Below are positions 1-7,426 of a stretch of 64,000 bases of DNA, piece after piece; the first letter of the stretch is position 1, and each line of letters starts with the position of its first letter. Origin of the DNA: an uncultured Algibacter sp. (lineage in GTDB: Bacteria; Bacteroidota; Bacteroidia; Flavobacteriales; Flavobacteriaceae); assembly GCF_947490405.1 (NCBI RefSeq), contig NZ_CANLGU010000006.1, positions 167,410 to 231,409 of the forward strand. The letters run 5' to 3'. The notes under the pieces were generated by a model. That model had not been told where the DNA came from and made no database searches. It worked only from the letters and a program-made list of their open reading frames with translations. Made by a program: the position numbers and the translations under genes.

Positions 1-2348
1 AACGCAATGGCATCATCGATGGTTAGGTTTAGAATATCATCAATATTTTTATTGGCAAATGTTACTTCAAGCACTTCTTTTTTAAAGCGTTTGCCTTTAC
101 AGGTTTCGCATTCTAGATGTACATCGGCCATAAATTGCATTTCAATGGTTACTTCACCTTCGCCTTTACAAGTCTCACAGCGTCCGCCATCTACGTTAAA
201 CGAAAAGTGTTTTGCTTGATAGTTTCTAATCTTGCTGAGTTTTTGCTTAGAATACAGGGCACGAATATCATCGTAAGCCTTTATATATGTTACAGGGTTT
301 GATCTAGAAGACCGACCAATAGGGTTTTGGTCTACAAATTCAATTTGATTGATGTTGCTGAAATTACCCTCAAGAGACGTGAATTGCCCTGGTTTATCTC
401 CAAAATCGGTTAACTTTTTTTGTAGTGCAGGGTATAGAATTTTTTTGATTAGTGTACTTTTCCCGCTACCAGAAACACCTGTAATTACAGTGAGCATACC
501 CAACGGAAAACTAATATCAATATTTTTTAGGTTGTTTTCGCGAGCTCCAACAATGTTTACATGATATTTTGATGTTCTTCTGGCTTTTGGGACTTCAATT
601 TTTAAATTTTCATTTAAGTATTTTGCAGTAAGTGATTCTGAAGCTAAAATATCTGTATAAGTACCTTCAGCAACTACATGTCCACCAAAAGTTCCTGCTT
701 CTGGACCTATGTCTATAATAGTATCTGCGGCTTTCATAATGTCTTCATCGTGCTCTACAACAATAACTGTGTTACCTAAATCTCGCAGGGATTTTAAAAC
801 GGAAATTAAACGCTCGGTATCTTTGGGATGTAACCCTATACTAGGCTCATCTAATATGTACATTGACCCAACTAAGCTACTTCCTAAAGATGTAGCTAGA
901 TTTATGCGCTGACTTTCTCCACCAGATAGTGTATTGGATTTTCTGTTTAAAGTTAAATAATCTAACCCAACATTGGATAGAAAAGCTAGCCTGTTATTAA
1001 TTTCTTTTAAAAGTCGTTTAGCAATTTTCGCATCGTAATCGTTAAGTTTTAATTGATTGAAAAAAACAGCCAATTTGTTTAGAGGCATTTCTACTAAATC
1101 TGTTATAGTAGCCCCTTCGATTTTAACGTAATTAGCCTCTTCTCTTAATCGCTTTCCGTCACAAGTTTTACATTTTGTTTTACCACGGTAACGCGACAGC
1201 ATGACACGGTTTTGGATTTTATAGGCTTTAGATTCTAATTCTGCAAAAAATGAATTTAAACCTTCGAAATATTTATTTCCAGTCCAGACTAGTTTTTTTT
1301 GAGCATCCGTTAGTTCAAAAAATGGTTTATGAATAGGAAAGTTAAATTTATGCGAGTTATTTACCAATTGGTCTTTGTACCAACTCATGCTTTCTCCTCG
1401 CCAAGGGAAAATGGCACTCTCGTAAACAGAAAGTCCAGTGTTTGGTATAACTAAATCTTCATCAATACCAATAATATCGCCATAACCTTCGCATTTAGGG
1501 CAAGCTCCATAAGGGTTGTTGAAACTGAATAAATGTACATTTGGTTCTAAAAAACTTATGCCATCTAATTCGAACTTATTACTAAATGGTCTTTGGTTTT
1601 TATCACGTAAAGCTTCCAAGATGCATTCTCCTTTACCTTCAAAAAAAGCGGTTTGGATAGCATCTGCGAGTCTGTTTAAAAAATCTTCATCACTTTTGGT
1701 GATGATTCTGTCTACTACCAATAAAACAGAGTCTTTTTTTGAGAATGATTTTGCTTCATCAATTCTTAAAACATCTGTATTAACTTTAATTCTGGCATAA
1801 CCTTGTTGTTGTAATGTTTTAAGTTTGTCTTCCATAGTGCGTCCTTCTTCAAGATGAATAGGAGCTAGGAGTAGGAGTTTTTCACCCTCATTAAAGGTTT
1901 TAATATAATTTATAACATCTGAAACCGTGTCCTTTTTTACTTCTATACCAGAAACAGGAGAATAGGTTTTTCCTATTCTAGCAAAGAGTAGTTTTAGGTA
2001 ATCGTAAATTTCAGTTGTTGTGCCCACGGTTGAACGCGGATTGGTGGAATTTACCTTTTGCTCAATGGCAATAGCTGGAGCTATACCCTTTATATAATCA
2101 ACTTTAGGTTTGTTTAATCTGCCTAAAAACTGGCGTGCGTAACTAGATAAACTTTCTACATAGCGCCTTTGTCCTTCCGCGTAAAGCGTATCAAAAGCTA
2201 AACTAGATTTCCCAGAGCCTGATAATCCTGTTATGACTACTAATTTATTTCTAGGTATTACAACATCGATATTTTTTAGATTATGCAATTTGGCACCTTT
2301 AATAATGATGTTTTCTTTAGGGTTTACTTCTGAAATAGTAGTATTCAT
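1..2348 (-). CDS. uvrA: Excinuclease ABC subunit A, C-terminus cut by the window edge
   Basis: UvrA is the ATP-dependent damage sensor of nucleotide excision repair and hands lesions to UvrB in the cytoplasm. Reading the minus strand from an ATG at 2346-2348 gives an uninterrupted frame to base 1, about 782 residues. Visible landmarks are the N-terminal Walker A GLSGSGKSS, the first zinc-binding CxxC region (CPKC), the LSGGESQR ABC signature, the DEPSIGLHP Walker B, a second Walker A GVSGSGKST, and the second zinc-module CETCKG repeats. Family members are about 930-950 residues, so roughly the last 150, including the second signature and Walker B, lie outside the window. A -7 box (2373-2380) sits about 25 bases upstream. 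The identification is firm from the paired ATPase motifs. Confidence 0.97.
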   Translation of the reverse strand, partial: MNTTISEVNPKENIIIKGAKLHNLKNIDVVIPRNKLVVITGLSGSGKSSLAFDTLYAEGQRRYVESLSSYARQFLGRLNKPKVDYIKGIAPAIAIEQKVNSTNPRSTVGTTTEIYDYLKLLFARIGKTYSPVSGIEVKKDTVSDVINYIKTFNEGEKLLLLAPIHLEEGRTMEDKLKTLQQQGYARIKVNTDVLRIDEAKSFSKKDSVLLVVDRIITKSDEDFLNRLADAIQTAFFEGKGECILEALRDKNQRPFSNKFELDGISFLEPNVHLFSFNNPYGACPKCEGYGDIIGIDEDLVIPNTGLSVYESAIFPWRGESMSWYKDQLVNNSHKFNFPIHKPFFELTDAQKKLVWTGNKYFEGLNSFFAELESKAYKIQNRVMLSRYRGKTKCKTCDGKRLREEANYVKIEGATITDLVEMPLNKLAVFFNQLKLNDYDAKIAKRLLKEINNRLAFLSNVGLDYLTLNRKSNTLSGGESQRINLATSLGSSLVGSMYILDEPSIGLHPKDTERLISVLKSLRDLGNTVIVVEHDEDIMKAADTIIDIGPEAGTFGGHVVAEGTYTDILASESLTAKYLNENLKIEVPKARRTSKYHVNIVGARENNLKNIDISFPLGMLTVITGVSGSGKSTLIKKILYPALQKKLTDFGDKPGQFTSLEGNFSNINQIEFVDQNPIGRSSRSNPVTYIKAYDDIRALYSKQKLSKIRNYQAKHFSFNVDGGRCETCKGEGEVTIEMQFMADVHLECETCKGKRFKKEVLEVTFANKNIDDILNLTIDDAIA

Positions 2349-2372
2349 AGGTTTTTTAAGCGAATAATTCTG

Positions 2373-2380
2373 CAAAGATA
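2373..2380 (-). promoter_or_regulatory. Candidate -7 box for uvrA
   Basis: The minus strand reads TATCTTTG, matching the Bacteroidota -7 consensus TAnnTTTG. Transcription would start near 2366, giving a leader of about 18 bases. No convincing -33 TTG is seen at the usual distance. Confidence 0.5.
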
Positions 2381-2446
2381 AGATAACTATAGCAAGAGAG
2401 AAAATTACCGTTCATCGAATAAATTGTTAAAAAAAGATGTGAATTT

Positions 2447-2478
2447 TTGCTTTTTAGGAATGATTGTTGTTATATTTG
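2447..2478 (+). promoter_or_regulatory. Promoter of the ECF sigma factor gene
   Basis: TTTTTG (TTG at 2447-2449), 21 bases, then TATATTTG (2471-2478) match the two-part Bacteroidota housekeeping promoter TTG-N17-23-TAnnTTTG. The predicted start is near 2485, which leaves an unusually long leader of about 100 bases before the ATG at 2585. Confidence 0.65.
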
Positions 2479-2520
2479 GAATTATTAATAACTTAATACA
2501 CACGCATCTATAGCATAAAA

Positions 2521-2579
2521 TTACTTTTAAACTTAATAACCCCAAGCAACGAAGACTATACTTCGTGCATTAAAAGTAA
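2521..2579 (+). promoter_or_regulatory. Structured 5' leader before the sigma factor start codon
   Basis: Two nested inverted repeats end five bases before the ATG. The outer arms TTACTTTTAA (2521-2530) and TTAAAAGTAA (2570-2579) are perfectly complementary. The inner arms ACGAAG (2549-2554) and CTTCGT (2561-2566) enclose a 6-base loop, and flanking GC pairs extend this stem across a bulged A. The RNA could fold into a closed structure at the ribosome-entry region. A regulatory role is inferred. Confidence 0.4.
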
Positions 2580-2584
2580 ATATT

Positions 2585-3169
2585 ATGCAACAAGAACTTA
2601 TCACAGATGCTATTCTAGTTAGTAACTACATTAAAGGAGATGAAAGTTCTCTAGAAACTCTAATTAAGAGGCACAAACAAAGAATTTACAGTTTTATTTA
2701 TTCCAAGGTATACGATAGAGATGTTGCTGAAGATATTTTTCAGGATACATTTATAAAAGTTATCCGTACGCTTAAGCGAGGCGCGTATAATGAAGAAGGG
2801 AAGTTTTTACCATGGGTAATGCGTATATCTCATAATTTAGTTATTGATTATTTTAGAAAAAACAACAGAATGCCAAAGTTTGATAATGCTGGTGAGTTTA
2901 GTATTTTTTCTGTGTTAAGTGACACTAGTTTAAATGCGGAAAAGACAATTATTAAGGAGCAGGTTGAGAATGATGTAAGGCGTTTGGTTGATGAACTTCC
3001 AGAAGACCAAAAAGAAGTGTTGTTAATGCGCATTTATAATGACATGAGTTTTAAAGAGATATCTGATAGAACTGGAGTTAGTATTAATACAGCTTTGGGT
3101 AGAATGCGTTATGCTTTAATTAATTTACGCAAGATTATAGATAAGCATAATATTGTTTTGACTAATTGA
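2585..3169 (+). CDS. ECF-type RNA polymerase sigma-70 factor
   Basis: This 194-residue protein has the two-domain layout of extracytoplasmic-function sigma factors, which direct core RNA polymerase to alternative promoters. Region 2 covers roughly residues 20-95, with DVAEDIFQDTFIKV and the -10 recognition stretch FLPWVMRISHNLVIDYFR. Region 4 is the C-terminal helix-turn-helix (LPEDQKEVLLMR, then FKEISDRTGVSINTALGRMR). No anti-sigma gene follows. Instead a 48-residue conserved-looking protein lies 57 bases downstream, before a terminator. The leader is long and foldable, suggesting post-transcriptional control. The fold assignment is certain; the regulon is unknown. Confidence 0.93.
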   Translation: MQQELITDAILVSNYIKGDESSLETLIKRHKQRIYSFIYSKVYDRDVAEDIFQDTFIKVIRTLKRGAYNEEGKFLPWVMRISHNLVIDYFRKNNRMPKFDNAGEFSIFSVLSDTSLNAEKTIIKEQVENDVRRLVDELPEDQKEVLLMRIYNDMSFKEISDRTGVSINTALGRMRYALINLRKIIDKHNIVLTN

Positions 3170-3226
3170 TACAATAAAGTAAATTTTGCTTCGTTATTGG
3201 TGTAAATAAACCCTTAACTTTAAAAA

Positions 3227-3373
3227 ATGGCAAAACTTTACTCTGAAAATTCTATTAAAAACGTAGAAAATCTTGAACCGAGAGAAGAAACGGTTAATTT
3301 TCTTTTAAATTATTCTAAGGCTTTAAGTGTTATAAATTGTAATAAAATGAAGTTTGAAGCGCTTCTAAATTAA
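3227..3373 (+). CDS. Small protein of 48 residues downstream of the sigma factor
   Basis: An ATG at 3227 opens a 49-codon frame (MAKLYSENSIKNVENLEPRE at the N-terminus) that stops at 3373, just before a strong terminator (3381-3414). The protein is hydrophilic with no signal peptide or membrane segment, and its C-terminal half looks helical (NFLLNYSKAL...MKFEALLN). It lies between the sigma gene and their shared terminator on the same strand, so the two are probably cotranscribed. Its function is unknown. A small modulator of the sigma factor is possible but unproven. The ATG context, the absence of a competing gene and the downstream terminator favour a real gene. Confidence 0.6.
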   Translation: MAKLYSENSIKNVENLEPREETVNFLLNYSKALSVINCNKMKFEALLN

Positions 3374-3380
3374 GTTTTTT

Positions 3381-3414
3381 AAAAGTCCTGATTTCTTTAA
3401 ATCAGGACTTTTTT
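3381..3414. terminator. Intrinsic terminator, probably bidirectional
   Basis: AAAAGTCCTGATTT (3381-3394) and AAATCAGGACTTTT (3399-3412) form a perfect 14-bp stem with a 4-base loop, A-rich on one side and T-rich on the other. It ends the sigma/small-protein transcript. Its right arm overlaps the last codons of the convergent nth gene, so it may also work for the minus strand. Confidence 0.85.
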
Positions 3415-4061
3415 GATTTGTTATATTCCTTAATAACGGATTGCCTTCCAATAGTTTTAGTAATAATATCTTTCTCTAGATCCCATCCACGAGCAGGTGA
3501 ATATTCACGGCCATACCAGATAATTTGCAAATGTAAATCGTTCCATAGCTCTTTTGGAAATAAGCGTTTCGCATCCTTTTCAGTTTGCACTACATTTTTA
3601 CCATTACTTAAATTCCATCGATACATCAATCTATGAATATGTGTGTCTACAGGAAATGCAGGCACGCCAAATGCTTGAGACATTACTACGCTAGCCGTTT
3701 TGTGTCCTACAGCAGGTAAAGCTTCTAAAGCCTCAAAACTCTGGGGTACTTTACCTTCATACTTATCGATTAAAATTTCTGATAAACCATGTATGCCTTT
3801 GCTTTTCATTGGAGATAGACCGCAAGGTTTAATAATGGCTTTTATTTCTTCTACAGAAAGCTTAATCATATCATAAGGATTGTCTGCTACTTCAAAAAGG
3901 ATAGGTGTTATTTGATTTACTCTAACATCTGTACATTGTGCAGAGAGCAGTACAGCTACCAGTAACGTATATGGGTCTTTATGATCTAAAGGAATTGGGA
4001 TTTCAGGGTAAAGTTTATATAGTGTATTAATAACAAAGTTTACCTTTTCTTGTTTAGTCAT
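3402..4061 (-). CDS. nth: Endonuclease III (HhH-GPD DNA glycosylase/AP lyase) without the iron-sulfur cysteines
   Basis: Endonuclease III removes oxidised pyrimidines from DNA and nicks the abasic site. The 219-residue protein has the helix-hairpin-helix and catalytic loop LPAVGHKTASVVM...FPVDTHIHR, with the catalytic Lys and Asp that correspond to K120 and D138 of the E. coli enzyme. In E. coli Nth the C-terminus holds a C-X6-C-X2-C-X5-C [4Fe-4S] loop after the HGR motif. Here the equivalent stretch after YGREYSPARGWD has no cysteine at all. It therefore appears to be a cluster-less variant, though the length is normal. The last codons overlap the terminator of the facing gene. It is transcribed divergently from the peroxiredoxin from overlapping promoters. 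Confidence 0.92.
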   Translation of the reverse strand: MTKQEKVNFVINTLYKLYPEIPIPLDHKDPYTLLVAVLLSAQCTDVRVNQITPILFEVADNPYDMIKLSVEEIKAIIKPCGLSPMKSKGIHGLSEILIDKYEGKVPQSFEALEALPAVGHKTASVVMSQAFGVPAFPVDTHIHRLMYRWNLSNGKNVVQTEKDAKRLFPKELWNDLHLQIIWYGREYSPARGWDLEKDIITKTIGRQSVIKEYNKSKKS

Positions 4062-4067
4062 AAATCG

Positions 4068-4075
4068 TATTTTTG
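4068..4075 (+). promoter_or_regulatory. Candidate -7 box of the peroxiredoxin gene
   Basis: TATTTTTG matches TAnnTTTG. The predicted start near 4082 gives a leader of about 15 bases to the ATG at 4097. A TTG at 4050-4052 is somewhat close (N15). The in-frame TTG at 4073 lies inside this box, which argues against its use for translation. Confidence 0.5.
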
Positions 4076-4083
4076 ATAAAAAT

Positions 4084-4114
4084 CAAAGTTAAGGCTATGA
4101 ATACATTAAAACAA
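4084..4114 (-). promoter_or_regulatory. Promoter of nth, overlapping the divergent peroxiredoxin promoter
   Basis: On the minus strand TTG (4112-4114), 20 bases, then TAACTTTG (4084-4091) match the Bacteroidota consensus. The start would be near 4077. It interleaves with the plus-strand box at 4068-4075, so RNA polymerase probably cannot occupy both at once. Confidence 0.55.
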
Positions 4115-4549
4115 GGTGATGCTGTACCTAATTTTACAGCAAAAGATGAACAAGGAAATGAAATTTCTTTGATTGATTATAAAGGAAAGAAATTAGTTGT
4201 TTTTTTCTATCCTAAAGCAAGTACACCAGGTTGTACAGTAGAAGCGTGTAATTTACGCGACAACTATAAAGAACTACAAAAACAAGGTTATGAGCTGTTA
4301 GGTGTTAGTGCGGATTCTGCAAAACGACAATCTAATTTTAAAAACAAATATGAATTTCCATTCCCGCTTTTAGCAGATGAAGACAAGACTGTAATCAATA
4401 CATTTGGAGTTTGGGGACCAAAGAAATTTATGGGTAGAGAATACGATGGTATTCATAGAATGACATTTTTAATTGATGAAAATGGTGTGGTAGAACGTGT
4501 TATTGAAAAAGTAAAAACTAAAGATCACGCAGCTCAAATACTAGCATAA
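4097..4549 (+). CDS. bcp: Bcp/PrxQ-type thioredoxin-dependent peroxiredoxin
   Basis: This thiol peroxidase reduces hydrogen peroxide and alkyl hydroperoxides using thioredoxin. The 150-residue protein carries the family block VVFFYPKASTPGCTVEAC. The first Cys of PGCT is the peroxidatic residue and the Cys five residues later is the usual resolving residue of PrxQ. LLGVSADS and the FGVWGPKKFMGREY segment are also typical. The frame extends upstream to a TTG at 4073, but that codon is inside a -7 box. The ATG at 4097 (MNTLKQGD) fits the family start. It ends in a terminator shared with the convergent gene. Confidence 0.94.
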   Translation: MNTLKQGDAVPNFTAKDEQGNEISLIDYKGKKLVVFFYPKASTPGCTVEACNLRDNYKELQKQGYELLGVSADSAKRQSNFKNKYEFPFPLLADEDKTVINTFGVWGPKKFMGREYDGIHRMTFLIDENGVVERVIEKVKTKDHAAQILA

Positions 4550-4550
4550 A

Positions 4551-4583
4551 AAAATCGGCTATTTTTAATAGCCGATTTTTTTT
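4551..4583. terminator. Bidirectional intrinsic terminator
   Basis: AAAATCGGCTATT and AATAGCCGATTTT form a strong stem, with A and T tracts on the two sides. It lies exactly between two convergent genes, so it probably serves both. Confidence 0.88.
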
Positions 4584-6057
4584 ATTTTTTCTTTAAAATA
4601 CGTTTCCTATTAAGGGTTAGTGGTCTCCGAGTATAACCAAATAATCTATAATCTTTAATTAACTCAGCTGTCCCTTCAGGAACCATATCTTCCCATCCTT
4701 TTTCGCCTTCAGAAATCATTCTTAATATTTCTCTAGAAAAGATGTTCATGATGCTTTTATCATAGTCCTTTATGTCAATAACTTTACCATTGTATTTGAA
4801 AAATTTGTAAAGCTCCTTCATTCTAGGATAAACTTTTAGATTTTCACTATCAATAAGCTCTCCTGTTTTAGGGTCAAGCATAGGGTATAGGTAAACTTTT
4901 AAATCTTTAAAGAATAATTTTCCAAAAGCTTCTAGAATTCCACCGCTAATATGGCGATAGTATTTCTCATCAAAAATATCAACTAAATTACTAACTCCCA
5001 TGGCTAATCCCATTCTTGCTTTGGTATAGTTAGAGAAGTATTCAACTACTTTAAAATACTCTTGGAAGTTGGAAATCATTACAGATTGACCAAGTGAACA
5101 TAATAAATCTGCTCTATCAATAAAATCTTGCTCGTCTATTTCACCTTCAGCCCTAAGGTTAGAAAGTGTTATTTCAAAAACAACAACGGTTTTCTTTTCA
5201 TCAACTTTATTTTCATTAATAAACATTTCATATGATTTCTCATACATAGCCATGTTTACTTTTGTTACTGGTCTAAAACTTCCACGAAGTGCTAAAATAT
5301 TTTTCTTGTAAAATATTCTAGCAGGAAGAACATTGGTACCATCTGGACCAAACATTACGGCATCTGTCATGCCATTTTTAACCAATTGCAAACTCATTAA
5401 TCGGTTATCAACGTCTTTAAATACAGGCCCTGAAAAGTTTATAGTATCTATTTCTATTTGGTCTTTATCTAAATGGTCATAGAGGTAGCGTAGTAATTTT
5501 TTGGGTTCATTATATTTGTAAAATGCACCATAAATTAGGTTTGTTCCTAAAGCTCCAAGTGTTTCTTGTTGTAGTCTAGCGTCAGTTTCTTTGAAACGTA
5601 CATGCAAAATAATTTCATTATAATCTGCCCCAGCTTCAACTTGATATTTTATTCCAACCCAACCATGTCCTTTAAATTGTTTCGCAAAGTCAATCGTTGC
5701 AACGGTGTTGGCATATGTAAAAAAGATTTTATTTGGATTTTTTTCACGAGTCAACCTGTTCTCCATAAGATCCATTTCGTGAATCAACATCTTTCGTAAA
5801 CGCGCCTCGGTAACGTAACGACCATCGTCTTCTGCTCCGTAAATAGCATCACTAAAATCTTTATCATAAGCCGACATGGCTTTTGCTATAGTTCCTGAGG
5901 CACCACCTGCTCTAAAGAAATGACGGCAAGTTTCTTGACCTGCACCAATTTCGGCAAATGTTCCGTAAATATTTTCGTTTAAGTTTATGCGAAGTGCTTT
6001 GGATTTTAACGATGGAATATCATCAAACTCTTTATCTCCAGTAATGGTAATTTCCAT
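4582..6057 (-). CDS. Conserved protein of unknown function, 491 residues
   Basis: A long, well-formed soluble protein with no signal peptide or membrane segment. I do not recognise a named domain. Near the N-terminus there is a striking conserved-looking run, FAEIGAGQETCRHFFRAGG (about residues 34-52), followed by a tyrosine- and acid-rich helical body. The C-terminus is basic (TLNRKRILKKK). It has its own promoter (6085-6113) and is followed by the bidirectional terminator at 4551-4583, so it is probably a single-gene unit. Its length and the lack of frame breaks make the gene certain; the function is open. Confidence 0.85.
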   Translation of the reverse strand: MEITITGDKEFDDIPSLKSKALRINLNENIYGTFAEIGAGQETCRHFFRAGGASGTIAKAMSAYDKDFSDAIYGAEDDGRYVTEARLRKMLIHEMDLMENRLTREKNPNKIFFTYANTVATIDFAKQFKGHGWVGIKYQVEAGADYNEIILHVRFKETDARLQQETLGALGTNLIYGAFYKYNEPKKLLRYLYDHLDKDQIEIDTINFSGPVFKDVDNRLMSLQLVKNGMTDAVMFGPDGTNVLPARIFYKKNILALRGSFRPVTKVNMAMYEKSYEMFINENKVDEKKTVVVFEITLSNLRAEGEIDEQDFIDRADLLCSLGQSVMISNFQEYFKVVEYFSNYTKARMGLAMGVSNLVDIFDEKYYRHISGGILEAFGKLFFKDLKVYLYPMLDPKTGELIDSENLKVYPRMKELYKFFKYNGKVIDIKDYDKSIMNIFSREILRMISEGEKGWEDMVPEGTAELIKDYRLFGYTRRPLTLNRKRILKKK

Positions 6058-6084
6058 ATTGTTTATAGGTTACGTCTTGTTTTA

Positions 6085-6113
6085 CAAAGGTACCAAATAT
6101 GTATAGCAAACAA
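6085..6113 (-). promoter_or_regulatory. Promoter of the 491-residue protein gene
   Basis: On the minus strand TTTTTTTG (TTG at 6111-6113), 18 bases, then TACCTTTG (6085-6092). The start is near 6078, leaving about 20 bases to the ATG at 6057. Confidence 0.55.
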
Positions 6114-6124
6114 AAAAATAAACT

Positions 6125-6132
6125 TATTTTTG
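6125..6132 (+). promoter_or_regulatory. Candidate -7 box of the MBL hydrolase gene
   Basis: TATTTTTG matches TAnnTTTG. Transcription would start near 6139, downstream of the ATG at 6099 and about 11 bases before the TTG at 6150. It therefore bears on the choice of start codon. No -33 TTG is visible. Confidence 0.4.
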
Positions 6133-6149
6133 TGCAAAACCAAAAGCTT

Positions 6150-6914
6150 TTGAAAATTACTTTTTTAGGAACTGGTACATCTCAAGGTATTCCCGTAATT
6201 GGGAGTGATCATCCCGTTTGTCTAAGTAAAGATTCAAGAGACAAACGTTTGCGAGTCTCTATTTTGGTTGAGTGGAGCGATTATACTTATGTTGTAGATT
6301 GTGGTCCAGATTTTCGTTATCAAATGCTAAGAGCAGGTGTAAAACGAATAGATGGCATTTTGTTTACTCACGAGCACTCGGACCATATTGTTGGATTTGA
6401 TGATATTAGACCTTTTTATTTTCGACAAGGCGATATTCCTGTTTATGCTCATAAACGTGTTGTAAAATCTTTAAAAAAACGATTTGAATATGTTTTTGCT
6501 AAGAAAAATAGATATCCAGGAGCACCAGAGGTAAAGACGCATAGAATAAAAAAGAATGTGCCATTTAAATTGAAAGATTTGAGTGTTATTCCTATAAATG
6601 GTAAACATGCTAACCTTCAAGTTTTTGGTTTTAGGTTTAAAGAATTTGCCTATTTAACAGATATGAAAACAGTTTCTAACAAAGAAATTGAAAAAATAAA
6701 ACACGTAAAGGTTTTAGTTATAAATGCTTTACGAATAAAACCACATCAATCGCATTTTAATTTAGAGGAAGCTTTAGATTTTATTGAAAAAGTAAAACCT
6801 AAAAAAGCTTATTTAACACACATTAGCCATATGTTGGGGTTTCATGAAGATGTTGAGAAATCATTACCAGAAAATGTCTTTTTGGCTTACGATCAACTTC
6901 AAATAACAGTTTAA
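6150..6914 (+). CDS. MBL-fold metallo-hydrolase (PhnP-like)
   Basis: This metallo-beta-lactamase-fold hydrolase resembles the PhnP/phosphodiesterase branch. The first strand is KITFLGTGTSQGIPVIGS, and the metal site HEHSDH comes about 75 residues later, followed by GFDDIRP. Further metal ligands are in GKHANLQVFGF/YLTDMK and the terminal LTHISH. The frame opens at an ATG at 6099, but that would add 17 residues absent from the usual family start. The TTG at 6150 gives the expected MKITFLGTG, and a -7 box lies between the two. I prefer the TTG. The natural substrate is unknown. Confidence 0.88.
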   Translation: MKITFLGTGTSQGIPVIGSDHPVCLSKDSRDKRLRVSILVEWSDYTYVVDCGPDFRYQMLRAGVKRIDGILFTHEHSDHIVGFDDIRPFYFRQGDIPVYAHKRVVKSLKKRFEYVFAKKNRYPGAPEVKTHRIKKNVPFKLKDLSVIPINGKHANLQVFGFRFKEFAYLTDMKTVSNKEIEKIKHVKVLVINALRIKPHQSHFNLEEALDFIEKVKPKKAYLTHISHMLGFHEDVEKSLPENVFLAYDQLQITV

Positions 6915-6925
6915 AATTTAAAAAA

Positions 6926-7426
6926 ATGAAACAAAGAATTTTCATGTATTTATTTGTGTTTGCAGCATTACTTGTATTGTTTCAGTACGTAAACTCTAAG
7001 CGTATTTTTGAAGATGTTGATAAAAAACTAGACATAGCCAACACTCAGCTTCAAAAATATAAAGATTCTGTTGCTGTGCTACAAAATGATTTTTTGGAAG
7101 TATCACACTTTAATCTAGACAGAAATGAAGATGCAATTAGTTATTTTGAAAATGACGGTTATAATATTGATGAGTTAATTCCTTTTATAAAAGATGAGTT
7201 GTATAAGTTAAATGTTGTTAAGGGCGAGCATCCAATAATCCCTTATGCTTCAAGCGAAGGAAGAAAAATGTTAATCAATACAGTAAAAATGTTGAATCAT
7301 AAGTGGATTATAGCTGATTTTTCGGATGGTGAATTTTGGGGAGAAATCTTCTTAACCTATGAAATCACCCAAGATAAACAGTTGCGATTTACTCTTGCAG
7401 AGTCGTTTTTATATCCTTTAAATTAA
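6926..7426 (+). CDS. Membrane-anchored protein of unknown function
   Basis: The 166-residue protein starts with a single hydrophobic segment (residues 4-22, MYLFVFAALLVLFQY) that acts as signal anchor or uncleaved signal. A short heptad-like helix follows (IFEDVDKKLDIANTQLQKYKDS). The remainder is acidic and contains NHKWIIADFSDGEFWGE. Most of it is probably in the periplasm. It starts 11 bases after the MBL hydrolase stop and is probably cotranscribed. Its stop codon overlaps that of the convergent lipoprotein gene. No family is recognised. Confidence 0.8.
   Translation: MKQRIFMYLFVFAALLVLFQYVNSKRIFEDVDKKLDIANTQLQKYKDSVAVLQNDFLEVSHFNLDRNEDAISYFENDGYNIDELIPFIKDELYKLNVVKGEHPIIPYASSEGRKMLINTVKMLNHKWIIADFSDGEFWGEIFLTYEITQDKQLRFTLAESFLYPLN

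Noticed and set aside
7-1800. Plus-strand open frames of 60-95 codons
   Set aside because: They lie antisense inside uvrA, which has all expected motifs on the minus strand. The peptides show no recognisable features.
4073-4096. TTG start that would extend the peroxiredoxin by eight residues
   Set aside because: The TTG is part of a TATTTTTG promoter box, and the ATG at 4097 matches the usual family start.
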